Shown: positions 22,283 through 33,299 of the stretch, in pieces
Numbering within the stretch: the first letter of the stretch is position 1
Layout: every line of letters begins with the position of its first letter
Assembly (NCBI GenBank): GCA_037127315.1
Contig: JBBBDQ010000916.1
Span: 62,001 to 126,000 of the forward strand
Length of the DNA: 64,000 bases
Direction of reading: 5' to 3'
From: Ascarosepion bandense
Lineage: Eukaryota > Mollusca > Cephalopoda > Sepiida > Sepiidae
Translations under genes and position numbers: made by a program
Notes under the pieces: model-generated
The model's database searches: none
The model's input: the letters and a program-made list of their open reading frames with translations, nothing else
Told to the model about the DNA's origin: nothing

Positions 22283-22670
22283 ATTATTCTTCTTCTCCTT
22301 CTTCTTCTTCTTATTATTACATCTTTTTCTTCTTGTCTTCTTCTTTCTTCTTCTTTTTCTTCTCTCTCTTCTTCTTTTTCCCTCTTCTCTCTTCCTCTTC
22401 CTCTTCATTTTCTTCTTCTCTCTTTTCTTCTTCGTTTTCTTCTCCTATCTTTCTCTTTCTCTTCTACCTTCACTCTTTATTTTCATCTTTTTCTTTTCCT
22501 CCTATTGTCATCGTCTTCCTCCTCTTTTTTCTTCTTTCTCTGCCTTTGCTTCTTCTTCTTCTTCTTCTTCTTCTTCTTCTTCTTCTTCTTCGTCGTCGTC
22601 GTCGTCGTTGTCATCGTCGTCTTTCTCTCCTGCTTCTTCCTCCTCTTAGTCTCATTCTCCTTCTCCTCCT
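22283..22670. repeat. Long polypyrimidine (CTT/CCT/CGT)n tract
   Basis: Nearly 390 bp in which the plus strand is almost only C and T, with pure (CTT)n at about 22552-22590 and (CGT)n at 22591-22607. The Ser/Phe/Leu or Lys/Arg ORFs in all frames are composition artefacts. It ends at an RTE-like 3' terminus (22671), so it probably grew from that element's tail. Confidence 0.9.
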
Positions 22671-22745
22671 GTGTACCATATTCTATTAGGACGTGAGTGA
22701 TAATAGCTCTACACATTTCTCTACCTTTTTAAGACTTTCTTTTTG
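22671..22745 (-). mobile_element. RTE-like LINE 3' terminus
   Basis: GTGTACCATATTCTATTAGG then ACGTGAGTGATAATAG aligns with the RTE-like 3' ends at 22041 and 37228. Strongly truncated. Confidence 0.5.
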
Positions 22746-22749
22746 CCAA

Positions 22750-22935
22750 CTATCCAAGGGCACCTCTGCGTCGCTTAATGGTTAGCAGGCTTGTCTCGCT
22801 AGACTCATTATAACTGAGTTGTGAGTTCGATGCTCACTGGGTACTCGGACTTGTGCCACATCTAAGAGGCGCTTAGAAAATCAACTATCTATTCACACAC
22901 TCTGGTAAGATAGTTGTCCTACTGCTCTTTTTTTC
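22750..22935 (+). mobile_element. tRNA-derived SINE, type 2, copy 1
   Basis: tRNA-like head on the plus strand: TTAATGGTTAGCAGG (A-box region) and GAGTTCGATGCTC (B box) about 40 bases on. The body GTACTCGGACTTGTGCCACA then TCTAAGAGG recurs in reverse complement at 49715-49815. It lacks the acceptor stem pairing of a functional tRNA. Confidence 0.6.
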
Positions 22936-23282
22936 TTCAATATGTCTAATTGCTCTCAATCTCTCCTACCCATTTAAGAAATTTCAGTTGCCTTTTTCCA
23001 AAATTTTTCGAGAAATTTTCACTGGTTTCCTACAACTTGTCACTGGTAAATAGGATATTATTTACGCACAAGTAATACATCAAAGAATGCACAAATGCCA
23101 ATTATGGGCAGGATCTACCAAGTTTTCACTTCTCAGTCTCGATCCAAGTCTTGTCTCTGCTTCCTTTTTATGATTAACTATTTTCCAACTAAAAATATTT
23201 CTCATAATCGAAACTTTATAAGCCCCTCGCTATTCTATCGCTATTTTATGGAAACATTTCTAAGGAACTACGTTCTTTAGTT

Positions 23283-23474
23283 ATGCCAATTCTAACTGTC
23301 ACGGCTAAGACCCGCTATGTTACGCCTATTGTAGTGTCACACCTTCATTGCCTTCCTAATTCATTTTTGAAATATAAGTTCCGCTCGAGCATCTTCTTGC
23401 CGCTGCTTTTTAGAACCAACTCGACGTTGTTTTTCCGAATATCACAACCTTTACCTGTTCAAGTCAAAAGTTGA
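23283..23474 (+). pseudogene. Possible CR1-like LINE C-terminal fragment
   Basis: The reading contains AKTRYVTPIVVSHLHCLPNS, resembling the common LINE phrase HITPxLxxLHWLPV after the RT domain, followed by FLKYKF. The match is short and the downstream text is not conserved, so this is tentative. Confidence 0.3.
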
Positions 23475-23499
23475 CCGTTATCGTCCTCTACATATTGCC

Positions 23500-25780
23500 A
23501 TTAACTGTGCCTTTCTATAACTCTCTACCTGGAGTAGCTGTTGGGTATTGTCCAGAGTGAACATTACTGTAAAAATGACGTTCTTTTATTGTGATAATAT
23601 TATCATATATGAAAAGTATTAATATGTTGATATGCTGAAAGCAGTCATTTGTATGAACGAAATTTTTAATGTTCAGCTCTTAAATACATTATGGCGTTCA
23701 ATTATACAAGTGGACAAATGTTACCAATGTTATTCCCGCAGCGTCTCTACTAGAAGTATCGCATAAAATGTAAAAAAGAAAGAAAGATGTACAGCAAAAT
23801 ACTGGAATATAAATATACACATAAAAGTAATTTCTCTTTATTTCAGTAAATGTTATCTTTCTACCAAAACCTCTGTACAGATCTATGCGTGTGTCAAAAT
23901 CGTAAATCCTGGGCATTATCTTTCGCGAAACTTGATTTATCGAAAATACACCAATTGTATGCCAATGTGAAAAAGAAGACATATTAATAAATCTCATAGC
24001 TTGTACGCATGCGTGAGTCCGGGCAGTTATTCTGAATACTGCATTAGGTTGATCTCATTTTTTAAGCGTAGAGTTCAGGCAAGTGAATAATGATATTGAT
24101 GCGTCGTAAATGCGCAGAATATAAAGAATGGAGACGCCTTTACAGAATACAGCGAAGAAAGTGCTTTTAAAATGCTTCTCTATTTCCTGCACAAGCTTGT
24201 ATTTTATGTTCCGCAGATATTCAGTGCCCAAAACACGGTGACGTTTTCAAGATAAATTTAAAAAAATATATGAATTATTACTTAAAAGGGAAAAATAGTG
24301 CTGCAAAAGAGATAGGAAAGTTTTGGATTAAAGAAACCCGTGTGAAATGATTATATGTTTTTAAATGTCAAGTGCATCACTAGCATAACCAAACATTTCA
24401 AGTGATTTTCTTTTAACTGAACTACGTTTTTACCCACGGGCATATTATTTAAATATGCACTAAACGCAAATCAACTGTAATCTTATGTTTCATGAACTAT
24501 CATTTAATTTTTTAAATTTAATTTAATTTTTAATTCTAACCAATGCTTGACCCTCAACCCGCAAAACACCAAAAATCTGACACAAAGTGGTTATTGTAAA
24601 GGAATAAAGAAAATATGTATAATAGACAATTGTTGATCCTAGATTTGAAGATTTTAATGATCGGGAAAATATCCTCTTAGGAGTCTGTTCTACAAAGTAA
24701 TAATTTTAGTGAAAATATTCTCTGAGAGATCCTTTTTAACAGTGAAATACGAAGGAAATGAGAATAAGTCGATTTTGTGTGGATGATAAGGAGAATCCGA
24801 TGATATGACATGGTGGAAAAGAGGTATGTTGTTCGTCTGAACATTTTCCATATATATATACTAGAGTTGCGGAAGGCTAGTACAGTTCTGTATGTGGAAA
24901 AGTGTTTTATGGTGGAAAATAATTTATCAGTACTCGCAGGTGATATTGGACACTAGGGAGGCTAGAAAATGATGATTCGGCTGCTCCTCTCCATACCCGG
25001 TGTTCGTATATTTCTTTCAATTTTACCCTAATTTCAAGTGTGCAATAAATGTATAGTCAATCGATACACATCTTATCTGTTTTATAATAAAGAGTGATAA
25101 AACACCCAGCGGTAGGTAACATCGTTTAAAAATCTCCTTATCAATGACAAGTTGTGGGAAACCAGTGACAAGTTGAGGATGGTTTTTAAATATAATAAAG
25201 AAAGGAGGCTTGAAGAGTTTATCACTCACAGAACATATCGAAAAAAATGGACAAGTAGAATCGACAGGTTATCTACCTAACCAGGCCACGTGAAACGATG
25301 GGTAATATTTCACAGTTTGAACTAGGCAGTCCAAAATCAAATATGTTGTGGTCCAGTTCCAGCTGGAGTCAGGTTTAATCTTTTCAGGTTTATTAGTGCT
25401 GCATATGGAGAAAATGGGGATTATCTTTTGTATGGAAGATGTGGGTTTGATTCGACTACGTGTGTTTAGGAATACAACGGAAGTTAATATTTTATGTAAG
25501 TTTTGTTCGGTACATAAGTATTAGATAACAATTTTTTATCAAACTACCGTATAGGACTTTGGTTATATGTTTTGGTATGGGGAAATGAGGAAATGAGGTA
25601 GTGAAACAACGACGGTACAAGTAATAAATGTTAAAACCTACCTGGATTAATTGCCAGAAATCACAGCCGTAAGAATACATTTCTTCATGGTGCCAAGAGA
25701 ACGCATCTTATGGCAACAAGAGGCTACTCCGAAAACGACTGCACAGTCTAGATTTCATGTGATTACGGTAGTTCCGGTAT
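23500..25780. other. No recognised gene
   Basis: Searched on both strands for family motifs without success. Short ORFs at 23698-23997, 25023-25229 and 25492-25680 are featureless. A purine-rich, plus-strand-biased segment runs from about 24600 to 25700. Confidence 0.45.
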
Positions 25781-26010
25781 TATGACTTTTATTTTATTTT
25801 ATTTTATTTTTGAATCATATCACCCCGAGCAAGACGGTAACGCTACTGATGTGCAGGGGGGCTACATAAGAGAAAAGATTAGAGGAGATTGAAGAGAAGG
25901 GCGAACCAGTTAGAAAAGAGCAAGAGAGGGATAGGAATACAGGTGTGATGACAGTTGCAAAGGTGGAGAGAAAGGAAAAGATATACAGGGCGGTGTGGAA
26001 ATAACTGGGG

Positions 26011-27386
26011 TCAAGTAGTTAAGATATGATTATTGACCTTGCATTTAAATTGCTGGGGATTGTAGCCATTCAGGAAAGCAAGAATAAGGAAGCGAGTTCC
26101 ACAGGCGGGAAGTGCGAGAAAAGAGACTGAAGGAGTAGAATTGTCTGCATTTGGTTGATCTAAATGTGAATGGGTGAGACCCAGATGCCAGCCTAGTTGC
26201 ACGAGTAAACACCTGTTGCGGAGGCACTAGTTCGTTGAAGCAGAAGCCATGGAATTATTTATAGAACAGACACAAGGAAGCCACATCTCGTCGGTGGGAA
26301 AGTGGCTGTAGTCGTGCCGCCAAGTCAGCACCTATCACATTACTGATTCTCCTTTGGAGCCTGTCAAGAACGCGGAGATGAACAGCGAAGGCACCAGACC
26401 ATATATGACAGCAGTACACAATGCACGGATGAATGGCTGATTTGTATATATGCAGGATGGTTTCAGGTGGGAAAAACATCCTGGCCCGACACAGTGACCC
26501 AACCTTCCTAGCAGTGGATTTAGCTATTGACTCAATGTAGTGGTTCCACTTGATATCAGAAGAGAGGGTAAGGGTAAGTTATGTAGGAAACATTGGATTA
26601 GATCAAGCGATCGTCCGGTAATACCGTAACCCCGTAGCTTGCATAGAAGGCCAGCGTGCCAAACCCTGTCAAAAGCCGTAGAGATGTCCAGAGCAACAGC
26701 ACGAGCCTCGCCGGACTTATCGAGAGCCTGGAGCATGTACTCCGTAATAGTCATTAACATGTGGGCTTTGGACCTGGCAAAGCTGAAGCCATACTGCTGT
26801 CAGAGAAAAGTTTATGGGCAGTAAGATGCTGAACTATTTCAGCATTAATAATGGCCTCGAAAACCTTCCCAAAAATTGGCGGAAGGCTGATAGGGCGATA
26901 GTTGGAGCGGTCTGAGGGTTCACCAGAGTTCTTAAATACAAGAACGACAAGAACGACAGTATGCAGGAAAACAGGAAGCAGAAAGGCAGTAGTTATAGAG
27001 TTTAGAGAGGACAGATGAGAGTTCAGGGGCACATTTTAAGGACAATCACCGGGATTCTATCACCACCGCTCGCCTTGTGGGGGTCAAAGTTTTGATATTA
27101 CACGGGATACTACTGTCGGGGTAATGTGTATATCGTACAGTTTAGCATCAGTTCTAATAGGGAATTCGGGTGGGTGTACTCCAGATGAGTCAAATCTGGA
27201 GTTGGATGAGAATCTGCGAGCAAAGCACTCAGCCTTGTCCGCTGATGATATGAGGACCTCAAATTCATTGATTAAAGGAGGGATAGAGGATTTGCTATTG
27301 TTCAGCAGCCGTTTGCATATCCGCCAATAGTCTTTGGAGCCGAACTTACGGTCAGCTATGCGATGACTCATTCTCTCAGCAAACAA
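26011..27386 (-). pseudogene. LINE copy B reverse transcriptase, catalytic core missing
   Basis: Fragments in order on the minus strand: FAERMSHRIADRKFGSKDYW (27380s), SNYRPISLPPIFGKVFEAII (26890s), an ALDISTAFDRVWHAGLLCKL block (26680s, first RT Asp present), then the sequence jumps from LDLIQCFL to a block equivalent to copy E LTLSSDFKW at about 26590-26560. The segment of about 400 bp present in copy E at 48435-48830, including GVPQGSILGP and YADD, is absent. The C-terminal part then continues (HPCIVYCCHIWSGA, RLQRRISNVIG, CGTRFLILAF region). Several frameshifts as well. Confidence 0.82.
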
Positions 27387-27547
27387 CCGCTTGGCGTCAT
27401 TCAGGATTCTCTTGCACTCATTAGGAGCAGACGTGAATAGGCGACTGTTGTGGTCTGATGACTGTCTCCGAAGAAGTCGAAAGTAGTGATTCCTTTAGGC
27501 AATGGCGGCCGAACAGATAGGGGAGAACCAAAAGGAGGAATGAGGTT

Positions 27548-28420
27548 TCAGACGAAACTTCCTGGTAGGTATGAAGGCATCAATGCCAGCTTTCTCCTAG
27601 GACGAAATCTCGGAGGCACAGTCATCGACTGGGAGATCGAATACTTTCCCCCAAGGGACGTCACAGAGGAAGTCGCGGAAGGTATCCCAGTCAGCTCTTT
27701 GGTAGCAGTAGGAGGTCCTATAAGTAGAAGGCCCCTGACGGGAGCGTGAGTTGAGAGAAATATTAAGAGAGACAACAGTATGGTCGGAGTTGCCGAGGGG
27801 GCAAAGTTGTGAGACCTGGCAGGAGTCAGGTGCAGAGGTAAAGCATATATCTAGTAGAGAAGCGTGCTCAGAGGGAGAGCTTGGAAAGCGTGTAGGGAAG
27901 TCCACTACTTGCGTGAGGGATTGAGAAATAGCAAAGTTCATGACGTGGATGCCTGCTGAATCAATAACAGAGTCTTTAAGCCACTCAGCATGATGAGCGT
28001 TAAAATCTCCAAACACAAATATGTGAGCGAATGGGTGGTGGGAAGTAGCCTTATCTATATTATCAGAAATGCGGTCTAGAAGGGAGCAGTCGGAAGAAGA
28101 GGGAGAAGGTAAAGGAAGAACCGAACTAAGATGTGATAGACGGAGACATATATATTGGTGGTTGGTGGAGTCAAGTGATGTCACCAGAGTTACAGGGAGG
28201 TGTTCATTAACGTAGACCACCAGCCCATTGGATGTGGACAGTGGAATCCTTCCTTCGGAGGAGAGGATAACCAGGGATCGAGAAGTCAGAGGAGGGAATT
28301 GATGAGTTGAGGTTAGTCTCACAGAGCGCTAGAATGTCAGGGGACTTTTCGCGGAGGAAAGCTTCTACGCTACAGAAGCTAGTACGAATGCCCCGGATGT
28401 TAGTAAAAGAAATGTTAAGA
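27548..28420 (-). pseudogene. LINE copy B endonuclease domain (APE type)
   Basis: An open frame of 241 codons (28322-27597), preceded by the RGIR start region in other frames. It would nick target DNA for target-primed reverse transcription. Visible motifs: VYVNEHLPVTLVTS, then FGDFNAHHAEWL with the Asp-Asn pair of APE-type nucleases, and GNSDHTVVSL with the catalytic Ser-Asp-His. The N-terminal catalytic Glu lies near 28290 in a frameshifted stretch (LALxETNLNS). A frameshift near 27600 separates it from the downstream linker (ATKELTGIPSATSSVT in another frame). Endonuclease identity is secure; as part of a damaged ORF2 it is unlikely to act. Confidence 0.8.
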
Positions 28421-29466
28421 CATTTTGGTGATTAGAGTTTGTTTGGTTTAAGGTTATTTCTGATTCCATTTATCATGTTAAAATTTGTTGGTAGGGAGGG
28501 ACCTTGAGTAGAGGATGCAGGTGGTCATTAGCCACGATATGCGCTGGGATGGGAACTGGCTCCGGTTGTATCAAAGTGTGGTCTCGGGGTTGCCCACCAA
28601 AAGCGCTTGCAGGGGTACCTATCTATGCGCGACATGGCACTACAAGAACCCCAGTATTATTCAACTCTTGATCAGAGCAGGCGCTCTTGACGCTATGCAA
28701 AATTTAGGGCTGCTAACTACCAGTTGGAAGCAGCAACCAGAAAACTACCAACCCGGTACCCTCACAACGATGAGACGTTACCACCAACCAAGCAGACCGC
28801 AAGAGAAAACACGGAAGCACCAATACTAAGGTCTGAGGAGAGAAAAGAGAAAGCCGGAAACCACATCCTAAACGAAGAACAAGGGATGAGACACTTTACC
28901 TGTTCAATAGACGTGGGTGGAGTGTGACGCGGGCAATAGATTGGTCTATCTATTCCAATTAAAAAAAATTAGGATGGTGAATTAACTAAATTTTGACTTA
29001 GTTAATGTCCAGTCAAAGAAATTTGTTTGAAAAAAGACAAAACCAGTCATTAAGCTTGAAACGTTTAAAATTAAGCAAAAAAATGTCAGACATACTCTTA
29101 AGAATATTTAAAGCACTCGTTTCCATCCCAAACACACATGCTTTAATGCCGGTAAGGTAAAAACATTATTTTTATCTTTTAGTCCACTAGAGGTGGTAGA
29201 GGCGGGGATGGAAAGTCAACTACATAGCAAGAATGACCGGGCAAAAATAAATAAATAAAAGAAAAAAGTACAAGGAACCTAACTTAAGGAAAAAAAAGAA
29301 CTAAATAATTTTAATTTTTTGTACTTTTAATTTCATTCTTTTAGTTCCAGCTTTTGCGGACTTTGTATTCGCCCCCTTCAAATTAAGTTGACTAATCCGA
29401 AATATTATATATATTTAGAAATTACCTAGAGACAAATTGTGTAAAAACAAAAAGCCCGTCATCCGC

Positions 29467-30020
29467 TTCTTCTTCTTCTTCTTCTTCTTCTTCTTCTTCT
29501 TCTTCTTCTTCTTCTTCTTCTTCTTCTTCTTCTATGTCCCTTCAGGATGTAAGCGCTCATGTCCGTCCAGATATCCTTCGTAGGTCTCAAAAGCGTTTGT
29601 CTTAGTATTTCTCGCAAACCCTTATTTGCTATTTAGTTGATTAAACTCTTCAAGTATGTTACACATTTTTTAATTATTCTCTCTTCCTTCTGTTCGTCCT
29701 GTGAGTATCAGATTTTCCGAGCCCTGCTTCCGCATTACACGTTCTAGAGACTTCAGCTGTCTCTTCCTGAGGTTAAGTATAATTTTCCTTTTCATTTCCA
29801 TTCTCTCCCAAACCGCGTCGTTGCTAACATGTTAGGTCCATGGTATCCCCAGCATCCTTCTGTAAAGCATTTCTGTTGCTTCAAGTCTTTCATTTTTCTT
29901 TGAGAATATTTTCGAGCATTCACTGCCGTAAAGGAGAACGTATATCACATAACAGCTGAGTACAAATCCAGCAAGTATTTTACTTTTAATCTAACTCTGA
30001 CTTCCTTTGGTTTCGTATGA
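29467..30020 (-). pseudogene. RTE-like LINE, RT C-terminus with (CTT)n tail
   Basis: The minus strand reads VLLYGSECSKIF (about 29945-29910), then RLEATEMLYRRMLGIPW and NDAVWERM, the conserved block after the RT core of RTE-type elements (LYGSExW...E..YRRML.IPWT..V.N). Its 3' end at 29534-29600 (ATGTCCCTTCAGGATGTAAG) matches the other RTE-like ends, and the tail is a clean (CTT)n at 29467-29533. 5' truncated near 30020. Confidence 0.75.
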
Positions 30021-30660
30021 CCTGCGCTTCATGCATGTCTACAAATCTGTAACAATAACAGTATCAATGTACGCTGCACTAATAATTAAATGTCTAAATG
30101 CCACAAGATGCTACAGAAAGAAAACAATGACTTCAGAACACGATTTATATTACTAACTAACTTTGCCAAACCTAGACAGTTATGTGGATGCCAGACATGG
30201 AGTCCACCCCGTTCAAAAATAGCCGAACCATCAGCTATTTGTAACTGTTTTCTAAATGCAATGATTAAAAATATCTTCAATAGAGCAAACTTCGTAGTTC
30301 TCAGAGAAGACTGCGTTTTCTCAGACGGGCGCTAAAAGTCACAAACAAATAACATTACTGAATAACATAACACATTACTTGAAGACTCGCAACAGCAGCA
30401 CCAATTAAAATGGTTAGTAAATATTACCAGAAGGTTTAATAAAGATATCATCATAACACTGACGGTCGACATTAACCAAAATGGTAAGAAAAAAGACCCA
30501 TTATTATTAGAAAGATCTATAACTGCTAGTGCATTTGAGAAACCTATTTTTCTTTTAAAAAAAAGTAGTTTTAATAGAGAGATCTTTATAAATTCCGGCC
30601 AATAACTTATCGGTGACCGAATGCTGAATGTGTAATCTCACCGTTACCATATGCATATTT
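30021..30660. other. No recognised gene
   Basis: The overlapping opposite-strand ORFs at 30086-30335 have no recognisable motif. Confidence 0.4.
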
Positions 30661-30664
30661 TAGA

Positions 30665-31000
30665 TATTTTTTAATCATCTCATGCCAAGCAAGGCATTCT
30701 ACTCCCACTGTTGCGCAGGGAGTTACACAGGGTAAAGTGATGAGAAAGAGCGGTTAGTTATAGGAAATGTCAGGAGGTGCGTAATAGACGGATGAGAATA
30801 CCGAAGATGCGGGTGGAGTAAATGTAAAAAGAGTTTGAAAGAATGGATGCGTGTTAGTGAGATATGAGATGTCTATTGACCTTACATTTAACTTCCTGGA
30901 GATTGTAGCTGACGGGTAAGCAAGTATATGGAACAAAATTCCACAGGTGTGAAGTGCGTGAAAAGAAGCTGTTAGAGTAGAAATTGCGGTGGCATTTTAT
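30665..31000 (-). mobile_element. Jockey/CR1-like LINE copy C (3' fragment)
   Basis: Plus-strand text GACCTTACATTTAACTTCCT followed by GGAGATTGTAGC and ATTCCACAGGTGTGAAGTGC aligns with copy B at 26035-26120 (GACCTTGCATTTAAATTGCT, ATTGTAGC, GTTCCACAGGCGGGAAGTGC). The 3' end is at 30668-30730 (minus). 5' truncated near 31000. Confidence 0.7.
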
Positions 31001-31286
31001 CGGTTATGCTATGTTCTTGTTATCAGATGTTTGGCTTCTATCTAAATTGTATGTCCTTAACTTGTTTATTTTGACCTTATTTTTTTTTAAAACGAGGTAT
31101 GAATTATTCATGAAATGGATTTATACGTTATCTCATACTGAGATAAATACTCTTTAGTACAAAATAATAAAGTTGACTGAAACAGTCCTGCAAGTATAAA
31201 TTTTCAACTTAAAAGCGTGCTGCCTATGATAATCTCCCTAAAGAATATACCCAAATATAATTTAGCCTAGTCTACACCTTTTCCCT

Positions 31287-31950
31287 CTTAAATTAATATT
31301 CCGTTCAGTTAAATTAATTCTTCAGCCAGTCACATTAATCTTCCGACTACTCAAATTAATCTTTCGACCACAAAAATTAATTTTTCGCCTAGTTAAAGTA
31401 ATCTTTCTACAAATCAAATTAATTTTCCGACCATTCAAATCAATTTTCTCCCTAATCAAATTGATCATCCGATCTGTTAAATTAATCTTCCGAACACTCA
31501 AATTAATCTTCCTCTGAGTCAAATTAATCTTCCGAAATCAAAAATTAATCTTCTTATTCGTCAAATTATCTTCCACCCAGTCAAATGAATCTTCCGAGCA
31601 TTCAAATTAATCTTCCGCCCTTTAAAATTAATATTTCAACCACTCAAATTAATATCCAACCAGTCAAATTAATATTCTGAACACTTAAATTAATTTTCCG
31701 ACTACTCCAATTGATCTTTCGACCACACAAATTAATGTTCCACTCAGTTTAATTAATCTTTCGACTAGTCAAATTAATCTTCCGATAACACAAATTAATT
31801 TTATACCCGTCAAATTAATCTTCTACCCAGTCAAATTAATATTCCTATCAGTCAAATTAAATTTTCACCGACTCAAATTAATTTTCCACTCCTTCAAATT
31901 AATCTTCTATCCAGTCAAATGAATCTTCCGCACATTAAAATTAATACAAA
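31287..31950 (+). repeat. 21-bp minisatellite array (left end)
   Basis: About 32 tandem units of consensus TCAAATTAATCTTCCGACCAG, 20-22 bp each, diverged by point changes. The core AAATTAATCTTCC is best conserved; the last 5-7 bases vary. The minus ORF (31522-31322) therefore encodes repeats of RKINL and is not a real protein. No spacers, so it is not a CRISPR. Confidence 0.95.
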
Positions 31951-31996
31951 ATAGATCATTCTAAGTTTATTATTAAAATGATAAGAAATTTACAAA

Positions 31997-33041
31997 TTAT
32001 GGGATAGCTACACAACCACTTAGAGATCCTAACTTGCGAGGCAGCCCTGGTAGCACCGCACCAGATGGCTGTACAATGCAAGGCACTTGCGTGCCCATCG
32101 GAATCACCTCTTCAATAGAGCATTCTACCTCAGTCTGTACTCCACCTTCGACACCACCTTTAGGTGGTTGCTGCCTCATTTGTTCGAAAGTTGAAGCATA
32201 GTGGCTTTTTATTAGCTCATTCATCGATGGCCGTAATAGCTCACTGGCGTTGAGCAGGTAACACTAGGGGGACAGGCGTAGTATAACGACCCCGCAAAAT
32301 GGGCAGTACCACAATGTACTACTCGGCTTGAGAATGTGCTCGCGCTTCATCAATAATCAAAACTGTGTTTGTTAGAATAATGCCAAGCTCAATTTTGGCT
32401 CTACGTTGTGCCGCCAGCAATCATTCTCCGTTTGTATCCTTCTTTACCAACCTCCTCCTCTTGTTCCGGGCAACCAAACCCAGAATGTGAACGGTTCATC
32501 CCTTCAACGATGGAAGTAGGGACACTGTTATAAAACCCCTAAATGCAAAAGCTAGGGAACGTCTGTAAAATCAGCTGAAATTGGTCTCATCTTAGAAAAG
32601 CAGTGTCTACCCGGCTCTTTCTAGTTCCAAAAGTCTTGTCACATAAATCCTCCTTGCACCAACATTAAGATTGAACTCATTCATCAGATTTTATTTCAGT
32701 GACTTTAGGGTGATTGCAGGATTTTCTGACAATTTTTCTAGTAAATACGTTTAATTTTCTGCCTGGACTTTCCTGTGCCAAAACCCAAATCTACATATTG
32801 TTGACCAAGATTCACTGCGTGAAAAACCCCTTGGGGTTTTCTTCTTTATCCCATATTTCTTCGCCACTTCTTTACAGTCACGACCATCACTGTTAGCCAT
32901 CTTTATTGGTTTTTTGGCAGTGTGATCAATTTTCATGTAATTTCACCTCCTGACACCATGCTTCGATCCTCTCTTGCGCATATTTGGAACAGTAATATCG
33001 GATGCTTCGGTAAGTTCAGATGAAGAACCAACAGATGACAT
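31997..33041 (-). pseudogene. DDE transposase of the iterated-end transposon, inactivated
   Basis: Read from ATG at 33041: MSSVGSSSELTEASD leader with a basic stretch NMRKRGSKHG, then an in-frame TGA, then in the same frame KMANSDGRDCKEVAKKYGI, a helix-turn-helix like those at the start of Tc1/mariner-type transposases. Across frameshifts the minus strand then shows NPAITLKSL, NEFNLNVGARRIY (about 32690-32650), F-stop-DETNF (about 32595, first acidic residue), NTVLIIDEARAHSQAE (about 32375-32330, second Asp) and YLLNASELLRPSMNELIKSH (about 32260-32200, Glu in place of the family pattern LNPIE). The distal 75 codons to 31997 are open. Multiple stops and frameshifts; superfamily call moderate to good. 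Confidence 0.7.
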
Positions 33042-33139
33042 CTTTCATACTATTTTACAAGTAAATACCTTGTTAATACTGTGTAATATAAATTCAAAAT
33101 CCAAAATCAAGAATGTTGTTAATTTAATCATGTGAATGG

Positions 33140-33290
33140 ACGGAAGATTGATTTGACGAAGTAGAAGATTAATTTGAGTGGTCGGAAGATTAACTTTAGT
33201 TGGTAGAAGATTAGTTTGAGTTGTCGAAATATTAATGTATATAAGCTAAAAATTAATTTGAGTGGACGAAAGATTTATTTGACAGGAAAA
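33140..33290 (-). repeat. 21-bp array (right end, inverted)
   Basis: About seven copies of the reverse complement of the same unit (for example GAAGATTAATTTGAGTGGTC). Being inverted with respect to 31287-31950 makes the pair a foldback-type terminal repeat. Confidence 0.9.
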
Positions 33291-33299
33291 TGTGTAGCA

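Larger units (their letters stand above)
25785..28940 (-). mobile_element. Jockey/CR1-like LINE copy B (near full length, RT-core deleted)
   Basis: Antisense element with the 3' end at 25785-25866: on the minus strand the terminal GCTCGGGGTGATATGATTC is followed by (AAAAT)n. Going 5', it contains the RT C-terminus, RT, linker, an intact endonuclease ORF and an upstream region to about 28940 with locally high G+C that I interpret as 5' UTR or the end of a first ORF. It is the longest copy of this family in the window and the only one with sequence upstream of the conserved RGIRSxFCSVEAFL start of the endonuclease ORF (here about 28420-28370). Confidence 0.8.
31275..33294 (-). mobile_element. 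TA-flanked DNA transposon with iterated 21-bp ends
   Basis: A 2020-bp unit bounded by TA (31273-31274 and 33295-33296). The outermost bases are inverted: left CACCTTTTCCCTCTTAAATT, right (reverse complement) CACATTTTCCTGTCAAATAA. Inside each end is an array of one 21-bp unit, about 32 copies on the left and about 7 on the right, in opposite orientation. Between them lies a decayed minus-strand transposase. The TA duplication and a DETNF-type DDE domain place it in the IS630-Tc1-mariner superfamily; I do not recognise the family. Confidence 0.8.

Noticed and set aside
22265..22716. Ser/Phe/Leu-rich and Lys/Arg/Glu-rich ORFs up to 143 codons
   Set aside because: They are open in several frames on both strands because the tract is almost pure pyrimidine; composition artefact.
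22750..22935. Functional tRNA gene
   Set aside because: Pol III boxes are present but acceptor and anticodon stems do not close, and a related antisense copy exists at 49715; SINE head instead.
26639..28927. Plus-strand ORFs over 26.6-28.9 kb
   Set aside because: Antisense shadows of LINE copy B and its upstream region; the minus strand carries the recognised motifs.
31287..31950. CRISPR-like regular array
   Set aside because: Units are contiguous 21-bp repeats with no unique spacers, are diverged, lie in a eukaryotic transposon end and have an inverted partner at 33140-33290.
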